Shown here: one piece after another, positions 1 through 6,747 of the stretch | How positions within the stretch are numbered: position 1 is the first letter of the stretch | Layout: every line of letters begins with the position of its first letter | Origin: Chloroflexota bacterium | GTDB lineage: Bacteria > Chloroflexota > Anaerolineae > Anaerolineales > Villigracilaceae | Assembly (NCBI GenBank): GCA_016875755.1 | Contig: VGOX01000035.1 | Coordinates: forward strand, 1 to 11,491 | Length of the DNA stretch: 11,491 bases | Reading direction: 5' to 3' | The notes under the pieces: model-generated | What the model saw: the letters and a program-made list of their open reading frames with translations, nothing else | Told to the model about the DNA's origin: nothing | Database searches by the model: none | Position numbers and translations under genes: made by a program

Positions 1-1245
1 GAGTACCGTCAAGCCGCACGAAGCCATGTAACTCATGAACGGATTCCATCCGAATGAAAAATGCCAGTTCGGTCCACCGTGGATATCCAACACTGCGTTT
101 TCATTCCCCGCGCGATACAACAACGCAGGCACTTGCGTACCATCCAAGCCCGAATACGAAATTTCTTCAGGCTGCACAAAATTCAATTCTTCATCCAACG
201 ACTTCGTGAGCTGCGTCGCTTCGCCGTTTTCCAAATCGATCTTCCACAAATCAGGCGGATGATTGACATCTTCATAGACAAGGACAACGCCATCGGATAC
301 AAACTGCGGGAAGGCATGGACTCCATCCCCAGCTTGGACTTGATGAACATCACCGCCTCTTTCCTTAAACTGGAAGCTGGTCTTTGCCCCTTCAGCATGT
401 ACCCAGCCGACAATTTCCCCGCTCCGCGACCATGCGGGTTGAGTATCATCGCCCGTGGAGTCTGTCAGCCATGAAATCACCTGCGTCTCCACATCGAATA
501 CGCCGATGTTGAACCATTCCCCATTTTCGCACGAAAAGGCCAGTGATTTGGAATCAGGTGACCATGCAGGCTGTTGGGCATTCAGAACCTTGCCGTCCAG
601 CGTCAGTTGCACAGTGCGCGGACGGACGCCTTTCTTATGCCCACGCCCCACAGGGACGACGAAAATGCTGCGGTCGCTCGCCGTCCATTCGGACTCAATG
701 GCGATCCAATTCCCATCGGGTGACCAAGCTGCGTCCCAGCATGGATGGAAGACGTTGCGCGTCAGGCGCAATCCGCTGCCATCGAGCGGTAAGGTATACA
801 GCGAGAACATTCCTTTGGCTTCGGAAAGTATCGCCAGCGCCCCGCCATCTGGCGACCATGACATATTTGGCTGGTTGGCATACAAAATATGCGGCGTGAG
901 ATCAGTGGTAGTGTTCGTTTTCAAGTCATGCACGCAGATATGATACGACTCACTGCCGTCAATATCCAATGCAAAGGCGATTTTTGTGCCGTCAGGTGAG
1001 AATCTTGGAGAAAACTTTGCGCCTTCCAGTTCTGTCATTGCGAGGGCAGGTTCTTCGCCCGAAGCAATCTCTGTGCTGGCAGGGGGATTGCTTCGTCGCT
1101 CTGCTCCTCGCAATGATGTGGTATATAACTCCCAACTCCCCGATTTATTCCACGAAAAGACGATCTGACTTTCATCAGGTGAGACAGCAAACGGTAAACC
1201 GTTGTCTACATTGGGAAGGCGGAGGAGTTCGGGGAGAGTCAGCAT
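1..1245 (-). CDS. S9-family (prolyl oligopeptidase-like) peptidase, N-terminal part, cut by window edge
   Basis: The minus frame is open from an ATG at 1245 to the window edge and gives the first 415 residues. The sequence shows repeated SPDG/SPDS blades (near residues 22, 83, 131, 175 and 229) typical of the TolB/DPP-IV beta-propeller. An HGGP motif follows at residues 389-392, the oxyanion-region signature at the start of the S9 alpha/beta-hydrolase domain. The catalytic Ser, Asp and His would lie beyond the window. Family members are usually 600-700 residues, so about one third is missing. No signal peptide is visible, suggesting a cytoplasmic acylaminoacyl-peptidase-like enzyme that trims short or modified peptides. 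No clear Shine-Dalgarno precedes the ATG, but a stop lies about 55 bases upstream and no other start is available. Residues 44-71 are encoded by an interspersed palindromic repeat and form an atypical insertion in the first propeller blades. The gene follows the methyltransferase genes on the same strand after 95 bases; a functional link is not evident. Confidence 0.82.
   Translation of the reverse strand, partial: MLTLPELLRLPNVDNGLPFAVSPDESQIVFSWNKSGSWELYTTSLRGAERRSNPPASTEIASGEEPALAMTELEGAKFSPRFSPDGTKIAFALDIDGSESYHICVHDLKTNTTTDLTPHILYANQPNMSWSPDGGALAILSEAKGMFSLYTLPLDGSGLRLTRNVFHPCWDAAWSPDGNWIAIESEWTASDRSIFVVPVGRGHKKGVRPRTVQLTLDGKVLNAQQPAWSPDSKSLAFSCENGEWFNIGVFDVETQVISWLTDSTGDDTQPAWSRSGEIVGWVHAEGAKTSFQFKERGGDVHQVQAGDGVHAFPQFVSDGVVLVYEDVNHPPDLWKIDLENGEATQLTKSLDEELNFVQPEEISYSGLDGTQVPALLYRAGNENAVLDIHGGPNWHFSFGWNPFMSYMASCGLTVL
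1033..1116. repeat. Interspersed palindromic repeat, copy 1 (inside the S9 peptidase gene)
   Basis: This 84-base element is bounded by inverted ends (TCATTGCGAGG at the left, CCTCGCAATGA at the right) and has internal inverted pieces around GAAGCAATC and GATTGCTTCG. It shares its ends and the internal GAGATTGCTTCG block with the element at 5992-6072, in opposite orientation. Here it is translated in frame as part of the S9 peptidase. Elements with these ends are familiar as small non-coding interspersed repeats in several bacterial genomes; that family assignment is from memory. Confidence 0.75.
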
Positions 1246-1340
1246 ATATTTTTTAGGGATGAGCAGCGGGTAACGAGTAGTAGGCTGATTGTATCTTGCA
1301 ACTTATTACTCGGTACTTTTTACTCATTTTTCGTCACTTT

Positions 1341-2816
1341 CTAAGCAAATTCGAGTTCGTCTAGTCTTGGCAATTCTTCCATGCTTGCTTGTTTGGCGAG
1401 AGTCAAAACATAAGTGTGGAGGTCTGCTTCATGGTTGGGATCAAGCACAGGTCGAGTATAGGAGGCGAGGATTTCCTTCACATGGGCGCGGGCGCGGTCG
1501 AAGGTATCCAGCGAGCCAGCTTCCTTCCAGCCGCGAATTGAGTCGCGGTCGATGATCTTGGTGGGCAGGTGTTGTTCCTTTTGGAAGAGTTGCATGGTCA
1601 CTTTTTGTTTGAGGAAGTCGCCGCCTTTGAAGTTGACGCCTTCGAAGAATTCGGTGGCAAGCGTTTCCGATTGGACGAGCATGCCTTTCAACATTCGTTT
1701 TGCCATCGCGATGCCTTCCGCGTCGATGACGAGTTTTTCGGGGCTTTGGCACAGCAGCGAGTCGATCATACCTGCACCTGAGATCATGTTGATGCCGCTC
1801 AATGCGCCAACAAGAAATCCCATGAGGCTTTCGATGCCCGCTTGCATATCGAGAACTTTTGAGTCGGTGGCGCCGAGGTAGGTGTGGGTGGGTAGACCGA
1901 GCGACTTGCCAACCTGCGCGTAGGACGAGTCGATCATGGCGGTTTCGATTGCGCCGTAGGGCGTGCCGCCTTTGCGCATCTCGAAAATTGCTGGCGCGCC
2001 GCCCCACACGATGGGCGAACCCGCATGTGCGAGTTGATGGATGGTAATGCCCGAAAGACATTCTGCCGCGTGTTGCGTGACTGCGCCGAGCAAGGTCACT
2101 GGAGCCGCCGCACCCGCCAATGGCATCGAGACGATCTCAGCAGGAATGCCTGCTCTTGCCAGTTCGATCAATTGCCCCGCGCCAAAGTTTGACCAGATCA
2201 ACGGTGGTGAGGGGCAGGCATCGAAGATGGCGCGCGGTTTGGTGCGCAGGTTGTCGCGTCCGCCCGCGAAGATGGCGAGCATGTCGATCATCGCGTGGAC
2301 GGTTTGGTTGGTGAACGCGCCCGTGACAATCGGTTTTTTGGAATACATCATGACCAGATACAAACGATACAGGTCATGAATGTCTTTCGGTACATCGTGG
2401 CAGACCACGGCAGTGGATTGCGCGTCGTATTGCGGCAGGCTTTCTGTTACCTTGATGACGCGCAGCAAGTCTTCGGTTTCAGCAGTCTTGTGTTCCAACG
2501 TCTCTGGGATAAGGACGGAGATGCCTGAGGACCCTGGGTCGAAGTGAACTGCATCGCCTCCGTACTGGACTGTGGGGTTGCCATCGTAGTCGTAGAGATA
2601 AAACTGGCGTGGAACGGTTTCCAGCGCTTTGCGGACGATCTGCTCTGGAATGCGGACGACATGTGTATCTTCGTTCACATCCGCGCCTGCTTCTGTTAGC
2701 AATTTCCTTGCTTCAGCATTCTGCACTTTGATGCCAGGCTTGAGCATCAGTTGATAGGCTTCGTCGAGGATGCGTCCGATGAGGGCATCGTCGAGTAGGG
2801 AGAGTTTGGGTTGCAT
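1341..2816 (-). CDS. MttB-superfamily corrinoid-dependent methyltransferase (Pyl-free), paralogue 1
   Basis: This 491-residue protein belongs to the trimethylamine methyltransferase (MttB) family of TIM-barrel enzymes, which move a methyl group from a methylated amine to a corrinoid protein. The frame has no internal TAG, so there is no pyrrolysine; it therefore groups functionally with MtgB-like betaine demethylases, and its substrate is unknown. Conserved-looking blocks are HFDPGSSG (91-98), YDAQSTAVVCHDVPKD (130-145) and GATDSK..D.QAG.ES (315-330). The frame could open 27 bases upstream at 2843, but I chose ATG 2816: it aligns exactly with the start of the neighbouring paralogue and has a strong AAGGAGG four bases away. 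By hand count it is identical to the next gene at 282 of the first 390 positions (about 72%). The stop is TAG, the only amber stop among the complete genes here; readthrough would add six residues before TAA. It is the distal methyltransferase gene of the cluster. Confidence 0.9.
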   Translation of the reverse strand: MQPKLSLLDDALIGRILDEAYQLMLKPGIKVQNAEARKLLTEAGADVNEDTHVVRIPEQIVRKALETVPRQFYLYDYDGNPTVQYGGDAVHFDPGSSGISVLIPETLEHKTAETEDLLRVIKVTESLPQYDAQSTAVVCHDVPKDIHDLYRLYLVMMYSKKPIVTGAFTNQTVHAMIDMLAIFAGGRDNLRTKPRAIFDACPSPPLIWSNFGAGQLIELARAGIPAEIVSMPLAGAAAPVTLLGAVTQHAAECLSGITIHQLAHAGSPIVWGGAPAIFEMRKGGTPYGAIETAMIDSSYAQVGKSLGLPTHTYLGATDSKVLDMQAGIESLMGFLVGALSGINMISGAGMIDSLLCQSPEKLVIDAEGIAMAKRMLKGMLVQSETLATEFFEGVNFKGGDFLKQKVTMQLFQKEQHLPTKIIDRDSIRGWKEAGSLDTFDRARAHVKEILASYTRPVLDPNHEADLHTYVLTLAKQASMEELPRLDELEFA

Positions 2817-2820
2817 GGTT

Positions 2821-2827
2821 CCTCCTT
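2821..2827 (-). promoter_or_regulatory. Shine-Dalgarno that fixes the start of MttB paralogue 1
   Basis: The minus strand reads AAGGAGG four bases before the ATG at 2816. The upstream in-frame ATG at 2843 has no comparable site, and the nine extra residues it would add are absent from the neighbouring paralogue. Confidence 0.85.
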
Positions 2828-2879
2828 GGAAATAGGAATTCAAAATGATGAATTAGAAATTACCAAGGCATGGCAGATT

Positions 2880-2926
2880 AACGATGGACGATAGACCATT
2901 GACCATCGTCTGCTGTCCATTGTCTG
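2880..2926. repeat. ATGGAC/GTCCAT interspersed repeat between the two MttB paralogues
   Basis: A low-complexity, partly self-complementary stretch made of ATGGAC, TAGACC, TTGACC and GTCCAT words lies directly against the stop codon of the upstream methyltransferase gene. The block ACGATGGACGAT followed by A/G-GAC recurs at 8033-8048 inside the NuoE-NuoF fusion gene. It may form a weak hairpin in the transcript (ATGGAC near the left, GTCCAT near the right). It has no U-tract and is not a convincing terminator. Confidence 0.55.
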
Positions 2927-4405
2927 TTATGCAACTTCGAAATCTTCCAGCCTGGGTAATTCTTCGATACCTGTCTTTTTTGCTAAGCCGAGCATGTACG
3001 AGTGGAGTCGCGCTGTCTGGTCAGGATCAAGTTCAGGTCGGGTGTACGAGGCGAGCAATTCCTGCACGCGGAGTTTGGCTCTGCCAAAGGCATCCAGACT
3101 GCCAGCGGCTTTCCAGGCTCTCGTCGAGTCGCGGTCGATGACACTGCCTGGAAGGTGCTGCTCCTCGCGGAATAACTGCATGGTGATCTTTTGCTTGAGG
3201 AAATCGCCGCCTTTGAAATTGATCTTGTCGTCGTAGAAACCTGTAGCGAGCGTGTCAGTGTGTTGCTTGACGCCGCCGATCAAGCGTTTTGCCATCGCGA
3301 TGCCTTCCGCATCGATGACGAGTTTTTCCGCGCTATGGCAGGCGAGGAAATCCAACATGCCCGAACCTGAGATCATATTGATACCGCTCAATGCGCCGAC
3401 CATGGCGGTGATGCCGCTTTCAAGCCCTGCCTGTGCATCGACGAGTTTGGAGTCGGTTGCGCCGAGATAGGTATGAGTGGGCATGCCGAGGGTTTTGGCA
3501 ACTTGGGCGTATGAACAATCGAGCATGGCGGTTTCGACTGCGCCCATGGGTGTGGCACCTTTGCGCATGTCAAAGATGGCTGCCGCGCCGCCCCAGACGA
3601 TTGGCGAACCTGGCTTGGCGAGTTGATGAATGACGATGCCTGCAAAACATTCTGCCGTGTGCTGCGTGACCGTACCCAGCATGGTCACTGGAGCTGCCGC
3701 GCCTGAAAGCGGCACGGATACGATCTCTGCAGGGATGCCTGCCCGCGCAAGCGCGATGAGGTTACCTGCGCCAAAGTTGCTCCAAATGAGCGGCGGGGCG
3801 GGGCACACGTCAAAAATAGCGCGCGGTTTATCACGAGCTGCTTCGGCGCTGCCCGCAAAGAGCGCGAGCATGTCGATCATCTCTTGCACGGTTTTGTTGG
3901 TGAACGCGCCCGTGACAATGGGTTTCTTGGAATACAACAACGTGAGATACAGGCGGTATGAATCCTGAATATCCTTTGGTACGTCGTGGCAGATAACTGC
4001 GGTGGACTGCGCGTCGTATTGCGGAATCTGCTCCGCTACTTTGAGCAAGCGGATGAGGTGTTCTGTCTCTGTTGTGTCATGCTCCAACGTATCTGGGTTG
4101 AGCATGGTGATGCCCGATGAGCCAGGGTCGAAGTGGACCGAGTCGCCGCCGTAGTGGACGGTGGGATTGCCGTCGTAATCGTACAAGTAGAACTCACGCG
4201 GCACGGTCTCCAATGCGCGTTGGACGAGCGAAGCGGGAATCTGCGCGACGTGTGTTTCGGGATCGATCACCACACCTTCACGCCTGAGTAATTCACGCGC
4301 CTCTTCATTCTGGACTTTGATTCCTGGTTTCAGGAGCAGTTCATACGCCTCTGCCAGAATGCGGGCAATGATCTCGTCACTGAGCAATGTAAGTTTTGGT
4401 CTCAT
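2927..4405 (-). CDS. MttB-superfamily corrinoid-dependent methyltransferase (Pyl-free), paralogue 2
   Basis: This 492-residue MttB-family protein is the tandem partner of the gene at 1341-2816. The two are collinear with one single-residue indel near residue 393. Shared blocks include HFDPGSSG (91-98), YDAQSTAVICHDVPKD (130-145), HTYLGATDSK (311-320) and KLVIDAEGIAMAKR (361-374). No in-frame TAG occurs and the stop is TAA. The start ATG is preceded by AGAGGTG with a four-base gap. The expected role is transfer of a methyl group from a quaternary or tertiary amine to the cob(I)amide cofactor of the corrinoid protein encoded at 6076-6735; the substrate cannot be read from the sequence. Differences from paralogue 1 concentrate at residues 41-50, 185-191, 331-335 and 377-384, which could reflect different substrates. 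It lies 84 bases after the divergent MttB gene and 110 bases before paralogue 1, consistent with one operon. Confidence 0.9.
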   Translation of the reverse strand: MRPKLTLLSDEIIARILAEAYELLLKPGIKVQNEEARELLRREGVVIDPETHVAQIPASLVQRALETVPREFYLYDYDGNPTVHYGGDSVHFDPGSSGITMLNPDTLEHDTTETEHLIRLLKVAEQIPQYDAQSTAVICHDVPKDIQDSYRLYLTLLYSKKPIVTGAFTNKTVQEMIDMLALFAGSAEAARDKPRAIFDVCPAPPLIWSNFGAGNLIALARAGIPAEIVSVPLSGAAAPVTMLGTVTQHTAECFAGIVIHQLAKPGSPIVWGGAAAIFDMRKGATPMGAVETAMLDCSYAQVAKTLGMPTHTYLGATDSKLVDAQAGLESGITAMVGALSGINMISGSGMLDFLACHSAEKLVIDAEGIAMAKRLIGGVKQHTDTLATGFYDDKINFKGGDFLKQKITMQLFREEQHLPGSVIDRDSTRAWKAAGSLDAFGRAKLRVQELLASYTRPELDPDQTARLHSYMLGLAKKTGIEELPRLEDFEVA

Positions 4406-4459
4406 CAGACACCTCTAATTGGGATTTGGTTTCTCTTTGCCGAAAGAGATTTATTGATC

Positions 4460-4486
4460 GTAGGGGCGGGGTCACCCCGCCCCTAC
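4460..4486. repeat. Perfect GC-rich palindrome after the divergent MttB gene
   Basis: GTAGGGGCGGGGT and its exact complement ACCCCGCCCCTAC flank a single C, giving 13-base arms. The element begins three bases past the stop codon of the minus-strand gene ending at 4490. No run of U follows in the transcript, so it is not a classic intrinsic terminator. As RNA it would form a very stable hairpin (with a wider practical loop) able to block 3' exonucleases or attenuate transcription. It resembles a REP-type repeat. Confidence 0.8.
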
Positions 4487-4489
4487 AGG

Positions 4490-5944
4490 TTACTTCTTTT
4501 CTACCGACTTGATGATTCTTTCAAATTCCTTGCTGATTTTTTCTTCCAATGGGTCAGGTTGGTGGTTTTTCAGTATCTTGCGTGCTTTTTCGAGCGCCCA
4601 GTCGCGCGCATCGTCGCCTTTGTCTTCCCATGTGGAATAGGGGCGGCGGTCGAGGAATTGCGGCATGAACAACTCGCGCATGTGATTGCGGGTGTGTTTC
4701 TGAGCAAGGTAGTGACCGCCAGGTCCAACTGCTGCGATGGCTTCCAGTGCGAGCGTTTCTTCGTCCACGACGATGCCGTGCATCATCTTTTCGATGATCG
4801 AGAATACCTCGCAGTCCATCATCATCTCGGCGTAAGACCAGATGCGGCTGCCATGCAGAAATCCGCACCCGAGAAGCATATCGGACATGACCACACTTGC
4901 CATGAAGGTGGAGAGACTGCCTTCAAGCCCTGCCTGCCAGTTGGGTTCCTTTGCGCCTGTGGCGAAGGATCCCATCGAAAGCGGGATGTTGTAGAAATCT
5001 GCGAGGACATTGGTTGCCGCGCCGAAGAGAAAGTCTTCTGGTCCGCCGCCTGTGTACACGCCTGTGCGTGGATCGGACGAAGTTTGTGCTGCGGCGTAGA
5101 AGACGGGTGCGCCAGGGTAGGCGATCTGGAGCAGGGTGGTTGCGGCGATCACTTCCGCGTTGCCGACGGCGAGTGTGCCTGCCATCGTGGCGGGACCTGT
5201 TGTCATGCAGGATGCCATCGTCATGAAGCCTGTCGGCACTCCGTGTTCAGCGGCGATCAAGGCTGCGTCGAGCGACCCACCGTCGTGTCCGAGAGGAGGC
5301 GCGGTGCATTGCATCAATGAGAGGACAGGGCGTTTGCGTAATTCCTCTTTGCCACCTGCAAGCAGCATCGCCATTTCCATCGAGGCTTTGGCTTCTTCCA
5401 CGTTGTAAATGGACTCGGTCTGCACGTGCTTGGTGGAGTTTTCCCACACGGCTTTGAGTTCGTGTAAACCGCGGGCTTCGACGGGCGCATCCTGCGCAGA
5501 GACGGGAACCCAATGGAAGGCGACTTCCTCGGTGGCGTCGGCAACGCGAGCAATATCGCGGACGTCCTGCAAACATGACGTGCGCTTTTCCTTGGTATGG
5601 ATGTCGATGACTTCGACACCGCAACCGTCCGTGCCAAGGCAGACATGATTACCGTCCAGCGGCAGATCCTGTTGCGGATCACGCGCCGCGAGCGCGTAGG
5701 CGGGCGGGCATTTCTTCAACGCTTCTTCGATGACGTGAGGCTTGACTCTCACGATTCGTTTTTCATGATCCACATTCGCGCCGACGGATTCCCAGATTTC
5801 CAATGCCCGTTTGGATGGGAAGCGCACACCGACATTTTCGATGATGTGCAGGGTCGCATCGTGGATTTTCTTGACTTCCTGCTCGGTCAGCACTTCCAAT
5901 TTCAGCTTTGGATCGCTGATCGTTTTGATTTTTTTATGAGACAT
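4490..5944 (-). CDS. MttB-superfamily corrinoid-dependent methyltransferase (Pyl-free), divergent member
   Basis: This 484-residue protein has the MttB-family layout but is only distantly similar to the two downstream paralogues. Family features include an N-terminal EVLTEQEVKKIHDATLHIIE helix region, a TAPPLGHDGG segment matching the paralogues' SPPLIWSNFGAG, and a late TGAKEPNWQAGLEGS segment matching their GATDSK..D.QAG.ES. No in-frame TAG occurs and the stop is TAA. It is notably rich in Met, with several Cys and Gly around residues 230-390. It probably demethylates an amine, donating to the shared corrinoid protein; the substrate is unknown and probably differs from that of the paralogue pair. 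The ATG at 5944 has GGAGGG four bases upstream. The start codon and ribosome site fall in a potential hairpin (5942-5964). It is the first methyltransferase gene after the corrinoid gene, separated by 131 bases that contain an interspersed repeat. Confidence 0.88.
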   Translation of the reverse strand: MSHKKIKTISDPKLKLEVLTEQEVKKIHDATLHIIENVGVRFPSKRALEIWESVGANVDHEKRIVRVKPHVIEEALKKCPPAYALAARDPQQDLPLDGNHVCLGTDGCGVEVIDIHTKEKRTSCLQDVRDIARVADATEEVAFHWVPVSAQDAPVEARGLHELKAVWENSTKHVQTESIYNVEEAKASMEMAMLLAGGKEELRKRPVLSLMQCTAPPLGHDGGSLDAALIAAEHGVPTGFMTMASCMTTGPATMAGTLAVGNAEVIAATTLLQIAYPGAPVFYAAAQTSSDPRTGVYTGGGPEDFLFGAATNVLADFYNIPLSMGSFATGAKEPNWQAGLEGSLSTFMASVVMSDMLLGCGFLHGSRIWSYAEMMMDCEVFSIIEKMMHGIVVDEETLALEAIAAVGPGGHYLAQKHTRNHMRELFMPQFLDRRPYSTWEDKGDDARDWALEKARKILKNHQPDPLEEKISKEFERIIKSVEKK

Positions 5945-5964
5945 AGAGCCCTCCGAAGGCTATG
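5942..5964 (-). promoter_or_regulatory. Possible hairpin over the start codon of the divergent MttB gene
   Basis: On the minus strand CATAG at 5964-5960 can pair with CTATG at 5946-5942, which includes the start codon, and an inner GCC can pair with GGC. This places GGAGGG partly in the loop. The pairing is short and may be chance. Confidence 0.3.
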
Positions 5965-5991
5965 TCTCTCTTCTCTCTCTGAGTATTCTCA

Positions 5992-6072
5992 TGTCATTGC
6001 GAGGGCGATAGCCCAAAGTTTGTTAGTGAGATTGCTTCGCCGCGAAAGGCAAGAGCGCGGCTCGCAATGACA
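5992..6072. repeat. Interspersed palindromic repeat, copy 2 (intergenic)
   Basis: This 81-base element has perfect 12-base terminal inverted repeats, TGTCATTGCGAG and CTCGCAATGACA, and the internal block GAGATTGCTTCG. It fills most of the gap between the corrinoid gene and the divergent MttB gene and ends three bases before the corrinoid stop codon. It shares ends and core with the element at 1033-1116. It has no coding capacity and looks like a non-autonomous MITE-like or REP-like unit. In the transcript it could fold and lower expression of the methyltransferases relative to the corrinoid protein. Confidence 0.82.
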
Positions 6073-6075
6073 TTA

Positions 6076-6735
6076 TTATTCCTTTCCCATCAATTGCTTT
6101 GCCAACACCACTGCGCCGACTGCGTCTTCCGATGTGCCGTCTGCTTTGATCTTGGTTGCCCAGTCGCGGGTGATCGGCGCGCCGCCAACCATCACTTTGA
6201 TGCGCGGGCGCAAACCTTCTTTATCCAATTCTTCGATGACTTCGCGCTGACGCACCATCGTGGTGGTGAGCAAGGCACTCATGCCGATAAGGTTTGCGTT
6301 GATCTCCAGTGCCTTGCCGATGATCTTGTCGGCAGGTTGGTCAACGCCGAGATCAACCACTTCAAAACCCGACGCGCTCAGCATCGTGCCGACCAGTGTC
6401 TTGCCAATTTCATGAATATCGCCTTCAACGGTGGCAAGCACGACACGTCCCATGATCTCGCGGGCTTCGCCGAGTTTGAGCAATTCAGGCTCAAGTGTGG
6501 CAACTGCGGCTTTCATCGCTTCGCCTGCCATCACCAACTCAGGCAAAAACGCCTCTCCCGCCCCGAACTGATCGCCAATGTAGTTGACGCCGATCACAAA
6601 TCCCTTGGTGATGGCATCCAATGGGGGAACGCCCATTTCGATGGATTTTTGGGCAAGTTCCACCGAAATATCCGAATCCCCGTCGATGATGCTTTGTGCC
6701 ATATCCTTGAACAATTTCTCCAATTCGTCCGACAT
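6076..6735 (-). CDS. MttC/MtgC-type corrinoid (cobalamin-binding) protein
   Basis: This 219-residue protein is the methyl carrier of the system. Residues about 1-88 form the helical cap domain (B12-binding_2 type), and residues about 95-215 the Rossmann-like B12 domain. The cobalt-coordinating motif D-x-H-x-x-G is present as D106, H108 and G111. The other cofactor-loop signatures are SALLTTTM (153-160) and GGAPIT (184-189). Its length is typical of dimethylamine/trimethylamine/betaine corrinoid proteins. It would accept a methyl group from the MttB-like enzymes and donate it to tetrahydrofolate through a methyltransferase not found here. AGGAGG lies four bases before the ATG. It begins 12 bases after the regulator gene's stop and is the only corrinoid protein in the window, so it probably serves all three methyltransferases. 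Cobalt over-oxidation would require a RamA-type activator encoded elsewhere. Confidence 0.93.
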   Translation of the reverse strand: MSDELEKLFKDMAQSIIDGDSDISVELAQKSIEMGVPPLDAITKGFVIGVNYIGDQFGAGEAFLPELVMAGEAMKAAVATLEPELLKLGEAREIMGRVVLATVEGDIHEIGKTLVGTMLSASGFEVVDLGVDQPADKIIGKALEINANLIGMSALLTTTMVRQREVIEELDKEGLRPRIKVMVGGAPITRDWATKIKADGTSEDAVGAVVLAKQLMGKE

Positions 6736-6747
6736 GCTGCCTCCTGA

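Noticed and set aside
455..943. Plus-strand open frame of 162 codons
   Set aside because: It is antisense to the S9 peptidase, whose propeller and HGGP motifs are clear.
1246..1340. Terminator or promoter between MttB paralogue 1 and the S9 gene
   Set aside because: The gap has GAGTAA/TTACTC-like words and one six-base inverted match (CGAGTA, TACTCG), but no convincing stem with U-tract and no good -35/-10 pair.
4460..4486. Rho-independent terminator
   Set aside because: The hairpin is strong but no U-tract follows on either strand, and same-strand genes of the same family continue 54 bases later.
4454..5320. Long plus-strand open frame of 288 codons
   Set aside because: It lies opposite the well-supported MttB-like gene and its translation is Cys/His/Arg-rich without family features; it is a shadow frame.
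1341..5944. Pyrrolysine codons in the MttB-family genes
   Set aside because: No in-frame TAG occurs inside any of the three frames; only one gene ends in TAG.
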